In this document: positions 44,294-53,440 of the stretch, piece after piece
Position numbering within the stretch: the first letter of the stretch is position 1
Layout: each line of letters begins with the position of its first letter
Source: Bacteroides luhongzhouii
Lineage (GTDB): Bacteria > Bacteroidota > Bacteroidia > Bacteroidales > Bacteroidaceae
Length of the DNA stretch: 64,000 nucleotides
Direction of reading: 5' to 3'
Assembly: GCF_009193295.2 (NCBI RefSeq)
Contig: NZ_CP059973.1
Location: 5,332,001-5,396,000, forward strand
Notes under the pieces: generated by a model
What the model was told of the DNA's origin: nothing
The model's input: the letters and a program-made list of their open reading frames with translations, nothing else
Databases searched by the model: none
Program-made: the position numbers and the translations under genes

Positions 44294-45997
44294 TTAATAC
44301 TTTATATTCCTCTTTTCCAGCATCCGGAAGTCTTGCTTCTTCATGCCCAAATCATCCAGCGGACGGGGTTCGTTGTGATCGTTCAGATAAACTCTCGGTT
44401 TCATGGTGTAGTGCGGAGCCGTTACAGACTGCGAATCATTCCGGTAAGAAGTTTCTATTCCGCCTAAAGACAACATGGTCGGGAAGAAAGAGCTGCTGGA
44501 AGAAACATTCTTATCCTTATTATCAATGGCGGTATCCCAGTATTCGGGATAAGTTTCGCGATAGTTGTCGGACATCCAGATGAGGAACGGTACGTGAAGT
44601 TGATAATAAGAAGGTACGGGAGAAGCATGGAGAAACAGATGGCGGGAATCGTCGAAAATATCCTCACCATGATCGGAAGTGTAGAGCATGGCGGCATCTA
44701 TCTGCTGTTTTTCCAACATGTGGATTAGGCGTGACAAGAAACCGTCCGTATAACGGATGGAGTTGTCATAGGCATTGACCAGATTATCCCGGTATTTTCT
44801 TTCTGCTTCCATCGGATAATCGGGCGTAAAGAAAGCACTCTCCGACGGGTAACGTTCGCGGTAGTTAAAGTGAGAGCCGTAGGTGTGGAGCACGATAAAT
44901 TGTTTCGTCGCACCTTTAGCCAGTTCCTGCTCCACCAGTTTCAGAAGTTCGTCGTCAGAAGGATTGTAGGAGGATCTGACAGAATCTTCTTTTATAAAAT
45001 CGTACGTATCGGCTTCCATCCCGAAGAAATCGATAAACGAATGGTTGTAACGTTGGTTGGAGAAAAAGGCTGTCCGGAAACCTGCCTCTTTGAAAGCGGT
45101 AATGATTCCTTTCTGATGATAAATAGAATCGTAGTTGCAGGCGGTAACGTCCGACATCAACATGGGGACACTTTTATGTGTCGTATTCGACTCTGTCAGT
45201 ACTTTCGGGAAAGCAATCAGACCCGTTTGCCGGGATAAGAGTGGGGTTGTTTCACGTTCGTAACCATATAATTGCCAGTTCAGGGCACGGGAGGTTTCTC
45301 CCACGACCATTACGTATACTTCCCGTTTTTCTTTCGGATGCGTAGGCTGGGCATGGAAAGTAAAATCCTTTGAAGTACGGTGATAATTCTGCGTCAAGGC
45401 GTTTCGTTGGAAGGCAAGACCCACGTTATAACACACGTTTAGTGGATATAAATCGGACTTCAACTCATATCCGGGGTCCTGCACATAGGCTCCGGCAAGG
45501 CTAAGGAGGGAAATCCCAAAGACTATGGAGGCTCTCTTCCGTTCTCTGCGGATAAATTCTGCCGTAAGTTTCCGCTTACGTACAATTGAAATGGTCCCTA
45601 ATATCAGAGCAGGTACGTAGAGTATGATTACAGCAATAATGGCAGGTGTGAGATTATCAAGCAGTTCCAGGGCTTCACTTGAATTGGTAGTCACCAGGTT
45701 CAGAAACATATCGACAGCGATAATGGACTGGCCGAACAAATAAAGCAATACAATCTGAAAGGCTCCGAAAAACAGGAACAGGAATAAAATCCAAAGCATC
45801 TTGCCACAGTTTCTCGACAAAGTCATCAACAGATAATAGCAGCCGAAAGGCAAAAGCACATTACACACCTTTGCCATCAACGGTAAAGGCTCCGTCAAAC
45901 AGAGCACAAGGTTAGGTACTATCAAGATGAAGAGGAACAGATAAAACAAATGCTCCTGATTCTCCAACCAATTCTTTATATTCTTAAAAAGCTTCAT
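44294..45997 (-). CDS. Phosphoethanolamine transferase (EptA/sulfatase superfamily), inner membrane
   Basis: A 567-residue protein with five N-terminal membrane helices (about residues 10-170) and a periplasmic alkaline-phosphatase-like domain. Motifs include VMVVGETSRALNWQLYGYER, with the metal-binding Glu and nucleophilic Ser/Thr region, SVPMLMSDVT, and YTSDHGEDIFDD for metal binding. Family enzymes add phosphoethanolamine to lipid A or glycans, often raising cationic peptide resistance. ATG 45997 is used because it gives the expected short N-terminus; it overlaps the end of the Omp85-type gene by 14 bp, so the two are translationally coupled. Confidence 0.88.
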   Translation of the reverse strand: MKLFKNIKNWLENQEHLFYLFLFILIVPNLVLCLTEPLPLMAKVCNVLLPFGCYYLLMTLSRNCGKMLWILFLFLFFGAFQIVLLYLFGQSIIAVDMFLNLVTTNSSEALELLDNLTPAIIAVIILYVPALILGTISIVRKRKLTAEFIRRERKRASIVFGISLLSLAGAYVQDPGYELKSDLYPLNVCYNVGLAFQRNALTQNYHRTSKDFTFHAQPTHPKEKREVYVMVVGETSRALNWQLYGYERETTPLLSRQTGLIAFPKVLTESNTTHKSVPMLMSDVTACNYDSIYHQKGIITAFKEAGFRTAFFSNQRYNHSFIDFFGMEADTYDFIKEDSVRSSYNPSDDELLKLVEQELAKGATKQFIVLHTYGSHFNYRERYPSESAFFTPDYPMEAERKYRDNLVNAYDNSIRYTDGFLSRLIHMLEKQQIDAAMLYTSDHGEDIFDDSRHLFLHASPVPSYYQLHVPFLIWMSDNYRETYPEYWDTAIDNKDKNVSSSSSFFPTMLSLGGIETSYRNDSQSVTAPHYTMKPRVYLNDHNEPRPLDDLGMKKQDFRMLEKRNIKY

Positions 45998-47183
45998 TGA
46001 TATTAAAAATAAATCCGGTCTGGTGTTTGCCAAACCCTAAATCCAAACGTACATTTACTCTCTTCTTAAATTCCCAACGATAACCGAAACCATAATTAGG
46101 CAGAATATGCTTCGAAGTAAACTCGGAAAGTCGTGGAAAAATCGTTCCCGCTCCTGCCCATACAGCTACTCCATTCCGTTTCCAGACGTGCTGCCGGAGT
46201 TCTATTTGCGCATCCATTGCTCCCTTGTCCCGATAGCGTCCTTCGTAATATCCGCGCATGGAGTAAGAGCTTCCCAGCGTTGCCATCAATCCCCACGGGG
46301 TATCGCCATAGGTAAGCAATGTATGGAATTGTCCTGCCAACACTCCGCCTTTCCATACCGGCTGATAATAGCTGGTAGTCAGTTCTGTGCTGCTAAAAGC
46401 ATATTTATTGCCGAGAAAAGCCGGGCTGAATCGCTGGTCTATCCGCAAGTAATAGCCGTGAGATGCATTTGTCAGGAAATCACGTGAATCGTAAAGGAGG
46501 GAAAGTCCCAGACTGGTATTGGTAGTCCGTGCCGCCATTCCTTCCCATAGTTCCGGTTTATCAAAGTCCCGCCCATCAATATAATCGAATATGGCCATCG
46601 GGCCGATGTAGAAGTTCTTTGCCAGTCGAAACATAAAATCGACTTTCACCTGTGCCTGAAAGCGTTTATAATCGCTTTCATTATCAGAGTTGGCTCCATT
46701 GTCATATCCCCGTCCCCAATACAGGCTGGGGAAAGAATAGAAATAGAGATTGTAATTCAAGCGGTATTTGTCTTGCGGAAACAGATGGTTCCCACGGACT
46801 CCCAACAGGTAGAAGCCGACAGTCGACACATCTCCGTAAAGAGAAACATTGGAGGGAGGAAGAAGCGAATCAATCCGATCGGTGCGATATAGTCCGGCCG
46901 CAACCAGTCCGAGCCCGAACTTGGTGTCACTGGAATAGTGAGGACCGCCTATCACACTGAAATCAAACTTTTTATTCTTCTTTTCCTTATTGGCGTCATT
47001 GAAGTAATCAAGAAACTTTTTGAAGAAGTTGCGCTTTGCCGGAACAGAATCTTCCATGGTTACAAGTACAGAATCCTCCGGCAGTTCAATTTTAGTAGAA
47101 TGCAGCTGCGCGCCCAATGGGGTTTGTGTCAATAACAAAATCGCGAATATGATTAGCCTGTTCTGTCTAGTATTCATAATCAT
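45984..47183 (-). CDS. Omp85/BamA-superfamily outer-membrane barrel without POTRA domains
   Basis: A 399-residue exported protein. A signal peptide (ending LGAQ) and a short charged linker (FNDANKEKKNKKF) lead straight into a barrel. SYSMRGYYEGRYRDKG fits the (V/I)RG(F/Y) motif of the Omp85 lid loop, and the C-terminus ends in Phe (NINEAF), the barrel assembly signal. There is no room for POTRA repeats, unlike BamA or TamA. Such short Omp85 proteins are known in Bacteroidota but their cargo is mostly unclear. Coupling to a phosphoethanolamine-transferase-like gene hints at an envelope role. Confidence 0.82.
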   Translation of the reverse strand: MIMNTRQNRLIIFAILLLTQTPLGAQLHSTKIELPEDSVLVTMEDSVPAKRNFFKKFLDYFNDANKEKKNKKFDFSVIGGPHYSSDTKFGLGLVAAGLYRTDRIDSLLPPSNVSLYGDVSTVGFYLLGVRGNHLFPQDKYRLNYNLYFYSFPSLYWGRGYDNGANSDNESDYKRFQAQVKVDFMFRLAKNFYIGPMAIFDYIDGRDFDKPELWEGMAARTTNTSLGLSLLYDSRDFLTNASHGYYLRIDQRFSPAFLGNKYAFSSTELTTSYYQPVWKGGVLAGQFHTLLTYGDTPWGLMATLGSSYSMRGYYEGRYRDKGAMDAQIELRQHVWKRNGVAVWAGAGTIFPRLSEFTSKHILPNYGFGYRWEFKKRVNVRLDLGFGKHQTGFIFNINEAF

Positions 47184-47272
47184 AAGAAGTAGAAAACTTT
47201 GCGGACAAAGTTAATTTCAAACTTCTTATTACAACAGAGTTTCAGGCGCTTTTGTTGTCCTGAATTTCCTTT

Positions 47273-48298
47273 TTAACGTTTCAAAAGTCTTATAAACTCG
47301 TCTACATCTTCTTCTGTCGTATCAAAAGAAGTTACCAAGCGGATTTCATCCTTCTCTTCGTTCCAGAAATAAAAGAAATAAGACTTCAGCATCCGGTCGA
47401 TAACCGGGCGGGGCATGGTGAGGAATAGTTGGTTGCTCTCGGCCTTTTGAGTAAAAGTGACTTCGGGCAATTTCTCTAATTCCGCACGAAGTTTGGCAGC
47501 CATCGCATTGGCGTGACTGGCATTCTTCAACCAAAGGTCGTCTGTGAGATATGCCGTAAACTGGCAAGAGAGGTAACGCATCTTCGAAGCGAGCTGGGCG
47601 GATTGCTTCCGGATGAAACGGGCTTCCGATTGCAGGTCTTCATTAAATACAATCACGCACTCTCCCATCATCAGTCCGTTCTTTGTTCCGCCGAAACTAA
47701 GAATATCGACTCCGCAATCCACCGTCAGTTCTTTAAGGGAAAGATTCAGGGCGGCACAGGCATTGGCTATTCTGGCTCCGTCCATGTGTACATACATACC
47801 ATTCAGATGGGCAAAGTCAGTCAGGCGTTTCAACTCTTCGGGAGTGTAGATGGTACCAAGTTCGGTGCATTGGGAGATGTAGAGAGCTCTGGGTTGCGAA
47901 TGGTGTTGATCGCCAAAACCGTGCAGGTAAGGTTGCATCAAATCCGGGGTAAGTTTACCGTCGGGAGTAGCAATCGGACGAATCTGACAACCTGTCATTT
48001 TCACGGGAGAGCCACACTCATCTACATAGATATGAGCAGTTTCCGCGCAAAAGATGGAATGATACGGGCGGGTCATCAGCTGCAATGCTACCACATTGCT
48101 GCCTGTTCCGTTGAATACAAACAAGGGAACACAGTTCGGGGTGAAGGTTTCTTCAATCTTCGCTACGGCTTCTTCCGTCCATTTGTCATCGCCATATCCT
48201 AAAGAATGGTCTATATTGGCCCGGTTCAAAGCTTCCATTACCAACGGATGCACACCGGAATTATTGTCAGAGGCAAAACTTCTCATTGTTTCTTGCAT
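47273..48298 (-). CDS. ltaE: Low-specificity L-threonine aldolase
   Basis: A 341-residue PLP enzyme of the aspartate aminotransferase fold. Landmarks: FASDNNSGVHPLVMEALNRA at the start, HIYVDECGSPVKMTGCQI, HMDGARIANACAALN and SFGGTKNGLMMGE, with the PLP-binding Lys. It cleaves threonine or allo-threonine to glycine and acetaldehyde. The gene stands alone, just after the Omp85 gene in chromosomal order but upstream of it on the strand, with an 89-bp gap. Confidence 0.92.
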   Translation of the reverse strand: MQETMRSFASDNNSGVHPLVMEALNRANIDHSLGYGDDKWTEEAVAKIEETFTPNCVPLFVFNGTGSNVVALQLMTRPYHSIFCAETAHIYVDECGSPVKMTGCQIRPIATPDGKLTPDLMQPYLHGFGDQHHSQPRALYISQCTELGTIYTPEELKRLTDFAHLNGMYVHMDGARIANACAALNLSLKELTVDCGVDILSFGGTKNGLMMGECVIVFNEDLQSEARFIRKQSAQLASKMRYLSCQFTAYLTDDLWLKNASHANAMAAKLRAELEKLPEVTFTQKAESNQLFLTMPRPVIDRMLKSYFFYFWNEEKDEIRLVTSFDTTEEDVDEFIRLLKR

Positions 48299-48457
48299 TT
48301 TAATTCGTGGTGCAAAGTAACAGAATTATTTCCGGAAATCAATTGAAACGAAGATACATTAAAAGGAAAAAAGATAAAAAACAAGAATCACCGAAAGGCT
48401 GACTGGGCTGTCATCCCTCCGATGATTCTGCTGTTCTCATTAAAGTGCCAAACTCTT

Positions 48458-48676
48458 TTAGCCAATATAAACATTCACACAGAGATATACATAGAGTTCT
48501 TCATCACACTGATCGAACTCAATCTTACTCTCTCTCGACAACCACCCTAAAGCGGCACCCAGTTCTTTATCTTTCAACCCGGATTTTCTCTTCAGAAGTC
48601 CGTAGCTCCACTTTTCGTTATTGCTAAGCAGTTGCCAAACCTTACCGGCATTTATACCGATTTCATTTCTGTTCAT
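48458..48676 (-). CDS. Small winged-helix protein (DUF2582)
   Basis: A 72-residue protein with the pattern of DUF2582 winged helices: NAGKVWQLLSNNEKWSYGLL, LKDKELGAALGWLSRESKIEF and an aromatic wing. These proteins are common in Bacteroides and of unknown function, presumed DNA-binding. The 158-bp gap to the aldolase gene holds nothing clear. Confidence 0.85.
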   Translation of the reverse strand: MNRNEIGINAGKVWQLLSNNEKWSYGLLKRKSGLKDKELGAALGWLSRESKIEFDQCDEELYVYLCVNVYIG

Positions 48677-48912
48677 TTTTCTAGAGTAATTAAGAGGTTT
48701 AATACATTAGGTTAAGATTTCGCCTATAAAGATAACAAAAGGATATTGCAATTGTTTATGCATCTTTACTAAAAAGTTGTTACAGAAATATTTTTAACAT
48801 AAAAGCGGTGATGTGTCCCGACACAAAGACGCTATTAGCATATGTTAAATTAGAACTTTTCCTTGCAGACATCTGTTATTACATAAAAAACAATCCTAAA
48901 CCAATTACAGCT

Positions 48913-50652
48913 ATGGCAAAAAAAATAGCAGAACAACTGATAGATACTTTGGTTAAATCCGGAGTTGAACGCATTTACGCCGTGACAGGCGACAGTCTGA
49001 ATGAGGTAAACGAAGCAGTCAGAAAAAACGATCAAATAAAATGGATACATGTACGTCATGAAGAAACAGGAGCGTATGCCGCTGCTGCAGAAGCACAACT
49101 GACCGGCCGACCGGGATGCTGTGCGGGAAGTAGCGGTCCGGGACACGTTCATCTTATCAATGGTTTGTATGACGCGCACCGTTCCGGGGCACCGGTAATC
49201 GCCATCGCCTCTACGATTCCTACCGGAGAATTCGGTACGGAGTATTTTCAGGAGACGAATACAATCAAACTTTTTAACGATTGCAGTTATTATAATGAAG
49301 TAGCCACTACTCCCAAGCAATTTCCACGTATGCTCCAGTCGGCCATACAAACGGCTGTCACCCGTAAAGGGGTGTCCGTCATCGGACTACCGGGAGACTT
49401 GGCAAAGGCTTCTGCCGTTGCTGTCGACTCGTCGGTCCGAAACTATCCTGCCCCACCGGAAGTTTGCCCGTCAGAAGAAGATTTGGCTCAATTGGCTGAC
49501 TTGCTAAACAAACATACACGTATCACTCTTTTCTGCGGCATTGGTTGCCGGGGAGCTCACGAGGAAGTGATCGCGCTTTCCGAGAAGCTGAATGCCCCGG
49601 TGGTATATACTTTTAAAGGAAAAATGGAGGTGCAATATGAGAATCCGTATGAAGTGGGTATGACGGGATTGTTGGGAATGCCTTCGGGATATTACAGTAT
49701 GCATGAAGCCGAAGTGCTTCTCATGCTCGGCACTGACTTTCCATATTCCGCTTTCCTGCCGGATGATATCAAGATAGCTCAGATTGACATAAAGCCCGAA
49801 CGCTTGGGACGTCGCGCAAAGGTGGATATCGGACTTTGTGGAGATGTCAAACTTAGCATCCAGTCTTTATTGCGTATGCTGAATCCGAAAACGGATGATT
49901 CTTTCTTATTGAAACAACTCAAAAGATATGAGGGAGTAAAGAAGGATTTGGCCGCTTACACCAAAGATAAAGGGGGCGTAAATAAGATTCATCCCGAATA
50001 TGTGATGTCTGAAATAGACAAACTAAGTTCGGACGATGCTGTGTTTACGGTAGATACGGGAATGACTTGTGTATGGGGAGCACGTTATCTGCAAGCAACA
50101 GGCAAACGTCACATGCTGGGGTCTTTCAACCATGGTTCGATGGCAAATGCGTTGCCGCAAGCTATCGGTGCCGCATTGGCTTATCCGGATCGTCAGGTAG
50201 TTGCGCTTTGCGGAGATGGCGGATTATCGATGACTTTAGGAGACTTGGAAACTGTTGTACAATATAAGTTGCCGATTAAAATCATCGTATTCAACAACCG
50301 TTCATTGGGAATGGTGAAATTGGAAATGGAAGTGGACGGACTGCCGGACTGGCAGACGAATATGTTGAACCCTGACTTTGCCCAAGTGGCCGAAGCAATG
50401 GGAATGGCCGGATTTAATGTCAGTGATCCGGAAGAAGTGTTGACTACCTTACTGAATGCATTCGAGTTAGACGGTCCGGTACTTGTTAATATCATGACCG
50501 ATCCGAACGCACTAGCCATGCCTCCCAAAATTGAATTCGGGCAAATGGTGGGCTTTGCGCAGTCAATGTATAAGTTGTTAATCAACGGCCGTTCACAAGA
50601 AGTGATTGATACGATCAATTCTAACTTTAAACATATACGGGAGGTATTTTAA
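48913..50652 (+). CDS. Thiamine-diphosphate pyruvate oxidase/dehydrogenase (quinone) PoxB-like
   Basis: A 579-residue ThDP enzyme. ATG 48913 (MAKKIAEQLIDTLVKSGVERIYAV) is preferred; the upstream ATG 48808 adds a non-conserved tail. The N-terminal Pyr domain has the conserved ThDP-activating Glu in VRHEETGAYAAAAEAQLTG. The middle domain (about 190-330) fits FAD binding. The C-terminal PP domain has ALCGDGGLSMTLGDLE and the Mg-ThDP residues up to VFNNRSLGMVKLEME. Length matches E. coli PoxB (572). The short C-terminus (NSNFKHIREVF) resembles the lipid-activated tail of PoxB only loosely. It converts pyruvate to acetate and CO2 with electrons to quinone. Confidence 0.88.
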   Translation: MAKKIAEQLIDTLVKSGVERIYAVTGDSLNEVNEAVRKNDQIKWIHVRHEETGAYAAAAEAQLTGRPGCCAGSSGPGHVHLINGLYDAHRSGAPVIAIASTIPTGEFGTEYFQETNTIKLFNDCSYYNEVATTPKQFPRMLQSAIQTAVTRKGVSVIGLPGDLAKASAVAVDSSVRNYPAPPEVCPSEEDLAQLADLLNKHTRITLFCGIGCRGAHEEVIALSEKLNAPVVYTFKGKMEVQYENPYEVGMTGLLGMPSGYYSMHEAEVLLMLGTDFPYSAFLPDDIKIAQIDIKPERLGRRAKVDIGLCGDVKLSIQSLLRMLNPKTDDSFLLKQLKRYEGVKKDLAAYTKDKGGVNKIHPEYVMSEIDKLSSDDAVFTVDTGMTCVWGARYLQATGKRHMLGSFNHGSMANALPQAIGAALAYPDRQVVALCGDGGLSMTLGDLETVVQYKLPIKIIVFNNRSLGMVKLEMEVDGLPDWQTNMLNPDFAQVAEAMGMAGFNVSDPEEVLTTLLNAFELDGPVLVNIMTDPNALAMPPKIEFGQMVGFAQSMYKLLINGRSQEVIDTINSNFKHIREVF

Positions 50653-50690
50653 GTTATTCTATTTTTAATATTTTCATTACCTCTCTCAAA

Positions 50691-50740
50691 GTATGACTTA
50701 CTATTATTGTCTATTTCAATATGGTAAGTCATACCTTTTT
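50691..50740 (+). terminator. Intrinsic terminator after poxB-like gene
   Basis: GTATGACTTAC (50691-50701) pairs with GTAAGTCATAC (50724-50734), followed by CTTTTT. Confidence 0.8.
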
Positions 50741-50776
50741 ATAGTCTATCTTGAGGTGATAATCATTTTATTTTAT

Positions 50777-50784
50777 TATGTTTG
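50777..50784 (+). promoter_or_regulatory. -7 box (TATGTTTG) of the DUF2157 operon
   Basis: A perfect TAnnTTTG match 23 bp before ATG 50808. The upstream partner is a weak TTGA at 50751-50754, 22 bp away. Confidence 0.55.
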
Positions 50785-50807
50785 TAATCATCAAAAAGTA
50801 AAAACAC

Positions 50808-51725
50808 ATGGAAAAGACCGGCTCTTCGCCTTTATCCCGACAAGCGCTGTACGCTGATAAAAAACAATGGAATCAATTCCTTTCTATTTTTTTATTGGCA
50901 GTGGGCGTTGGTTTTACAGTGGCAGGCATTATCTTCTTTTTTGCCTACAACTGGGATGAATTACCTAAATTTGTAAAGTTAGGAATAGTAGAGGTGTTAT
51001 TAGTAGCTTCTGTCCTGCTCGCCACATTCACCCGTTGGAATAAGCTCGTCAAACAGATTCTCCTGACCGGGGCTACGTTCCTGATAGGTACGCTTTTCGC
51101 CGTCTTCGGACAAATCTACCAAACGGGAGCCGATGCTTACGATCTTTTCCTGGGGTGGACTCTTTTCACCATTCTTTGGGCGGTTGCTATCCGTTTTGCT
51201 CCGTTATGGCTGACGTTCATCGGATTACTTTGCACTACGATATGGTTGTACAATATACAGATAGTTAGTGCCAACTCTTGGGAAATGACTTTGTTGGCCA
51301 ATGCAGTAACCTGGATATGTGCCTTGACAACGATAATCACGGAATGGATGAGTGTAAAAGGTCATTTGGACAGAAACAATCGTTGGTTTGTCAGTCTCCT
51401 TTCACTGGCCACTATTATACACACCAGTTTTCTGTCAATGATGGCAATCTGCGAAGAGAGCGCCATATTGTCTGTTCCCCTCATAAGCACCGTCCTTTTA
51501 TTCTCTGCGGGACTTTGGTATGGATGGAAAGTAAAAAGCCTATTCTATCTGGCTATCATTCCGTTTGCCGCATTAATAATTCTATTGACTACATTCATAT
51601 CACAAAGTGATCTTAGGGATGTTCAGATATTCTTCTACGGAGGAGTTATTGTTATCACCGGAACAACTTTGCTCATTTACATCATTCTTCATCTAAAAAA
51701 GCAATGGTATGGCACAGAAGCATAA
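50808..51725 (+). CDS. DUF2157 integral membrane protein
   Basis: A 305-residue protein with about nine hydrophobic helices after a cytosolic N-terminus of about 30 residues. FLLAVGVGFTVAGIIFFFAYNW followed by LPKFVKLGIVE is the typical DUF2157 opening. Function unknown. It overlaps the next gene by 17 bp; the three-gene set DUF2157, DUF4401 and GDYXXLXY recurs together in many bacteria. Confidence 0.88.
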   Translation: MEKTGSSPLSRQALYADKKQWNQFLSIFLLAVGVGFTVAGIIFFFAYNWDELPKFVKLGIVEVLLVASVLLATFTRWNKLVKQILLTGATFLIGTLFAVFGQIYQTGADAYDLFLGWTLFTILWAVAIRFAPLWLTFIGLLCTTIWLYNIQIVSANSWEMTLLANAVTWICALTTIITEWMSVKGHLDRNNRWFVSLLSLATIIHTSFLSMMAICEESAILSVPLISTVLLFSAGLWYGWKVKSLFYLAIIPFAALIILLTTFISQSDLRDVQIFFYGGVIVITGTTLLIYIILHLKKQWYGTEA

Positions 51726-52683
51726 CCTCACTATTCAAGTCGTATCCATTATCGGGGGAATCCTGACGGCTATTTTCTTTTTGGGATTTCTGGCACTTGC
51801 CAGAATCCTCCGCTCCGATATTTCTTGCCTGATTGCCGGAAGTATGTTAATTCTCACTACGCTAACAATCAGCCGCATGGTGGTCCGGTCTTTTCTGGAT
51901 GCAATGAACATCACTTTATACATAGCCGGATGTGTATTGATTGGCTTTGGTATAAATGCCAGCACTAATCTCCTCTTCATTACACTTATGGGAATCAGTA
52001 TTCTCACATTCTTGCTATCAAGAGGATTTATCCTCCCCTTTCTTTCAGTCATTCTGTTTAATATATCTTTCTTCGGAGAAGCCGCCCATGTCTTTTCTTC
52101 GTTTTATCCCTTGCAAATAGCTGTAGTTCCTATCCTTGCACTGTTTCTATTTACCAACATCTTTGAAAACAAGTTGTTTGAGTGTATAGGAACAGAGAAT
52201 TACTTTTCCAAATACAGCCCATTTCATTTCGGATTATTCGTATCCGGTATCGTCTCACTGGGAGGATTATCAATCAATTATCTGATATCAGAAGCAAATA
52301 GTTGGCTTGTGTCCTGCATACTGTCTGTTTGTATATGGTTCGGAATTCTTATCATGGTTCAACGAATCATGCAAGTCATGAAAGTGGATCATCCGGTGAA
52401 TCAGGTTGGTATCTACATTCTTTGTATTGTTATCTGTCTGCCTACCGTGTTTGCTCCTTATTTATCCGGTAGTTTGTTACTGATTTTAATATGTTTCCAT
52501 TATGGTTACAAAGCGGAATGTGCTGCCTCGCTCCTTCTCTTTATCTATGCTGTTTCCAAATACTATTATGATTTGAATTTGAGCCTGCTCACCAAATCCA
52601 TAACGCTTTTCTTCATCGGAATTGCATGTATTGCAGCTTGGTATTTCTTCACTCAAAAAAGAACAAGACATGAAAAAGTATAG
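51709..52683 (+). CDS. DUF4401 integral membrane protein
   Basis: A 324-residue polytopic membrane protein with about ten helices, starting within the end of the DUF2157 gene. Its content (for example LRSDISCLIAGSMLILTTLT) and its place in the trio support DUF4401. No catalytic motif is seen. It overlaps the following gene by 14 bp. Confidence 0.82.
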   Translation: MAQKHNLTIQVVSIIGGILTAIFFLGFLALARILRSDISCLIAGSMLILTTLTISRMVVRSFLDAMNITLYIAGCVLIGFGINASTNLLFITLMGISILTFLLSRGFILPFLSVILFNISFFGEAAHVFSSFYPLQIAVVPILALFLFTNIFENKLFECIGTENYFSKYSPFHFGLFVSGIVSLGGLSINYLISEANSWLVSCILSVCIWFGILIMVQRIMQVMKVDHPVNQVGIYILCIVICLPTVFAPYLSGSLLLILICFHYGYKAECAASLLLFIYAVSKYYYDLNLSLLTKSITLFFIGIACIAAWYFFTQKRTRHEKV

Positions 52684-53167
52684 CCAAATATTGATTATCG
52701 CAAACCTGATACTGCTACTAGGATATTTCAACTGGTCGGTTTATCAAAAAGAGCAGACCTTGAAAGACGGACAGTTGGTCTTGTTACAGCTGGCCCCCGT
52801 CGATCCCCGCTCTCTTATGCAAGGAGACTATATGAGACTTAACTACAAGGAAGCCTCATCAGATCTGATAGATGAGCAAACCGACACACGCGGTTATGCC
52901 ATACTCCGGACGGACAGTAATCAGATAGGAGAAATTGTACGATTACAAAACACTTTGGAACCTGTAAACGGCAATGAGCTAGTCATCAAATATAAAATAA
53001 TAAATAGACGCCTCTTCCTCGGCGCCGAATCTTTCTTCTTTGAAGAAGGACAGGATACTCTTTATCAAAAAGCCGTATATGGCGGACTGAAAGTAGATGA
53101 TAAAGGGCAAAGCTTACTCGTGGGATTGTATGATGAGGACTTTCGCCAAATTCAACCTGATAAATAA
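52670..53167 (+). CDS. GDYXXLXY domain protein
   Basis: A 165-residue protein with one N-terminal membrane helix (ILIIANLILLLGYFNWSVY) and an exported domain with the name-giving motif GDYMRLNY. ATG 52670 is used because it gives the short N-terminus and a 14-bp overlap with DUF4401. It is the last member of the conserved trio. Function unknown; the motif domain probably faces the periplasm. Confidence 0.88.
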   Translation: MKKYSQILIIANLILLLGYFNWSVYQKEQTLKDGQLVLLQLAPVDPRSLMQGDYMRLNYKEASSDLIDEQTDTRGYAILRTDSNQIGEIVRLQNTLEPVNGNELVIKYKIINRRLFLGAESFFFEEGQDTLYQKAVYGGLKVDDKGQSLLVGLYDEDFRQIQPDK

Positions 53168-53440
53168 CAATGAAAGCCCGGACTTTCGCAAGCCCGGACT
53201 TTCTATATTCTCAAAACGTCTCCTTAATCTATAGGGAAATAAGGGACTAGCAAATTGGTTTCTAGTGCAAATAAGGAGACATTATGAAATAAAGAAAAGG
53301 GATACCTGTGGGAAATAAGGGAGGTATCCCTTTCTATAAGAAGAACAGAATTGGAAGGATTGACTTTCACAAGCCAAATCCTTCACTCTGTTTCTTCTCG
53401 GCGTATTCTTCACACAAGGTGAAGAAGGGTTTGATTTTTA
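53168..53440. terminator. Convergent intergenic region with several hairpins
   Basis: This 273-bp gap between convergent genes holds a doubled AAGCCCGGACTTTC sequence (53175-53206) that folds as a hairpin after the GDYXXLXY gene. It also has GGGATACCT/AGGTATCCC (about 53299-53330), followed on the minus strand by TTTTCTTT, a likely terminator for the DUF4988 gene. AAGGATT/AATCCTT pairs near 53355-53385. A longer-range pair GTCTCCTTA/TAAGGAGAC brackets 53218-53280. No gene is seen. Confidence 0.6.
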
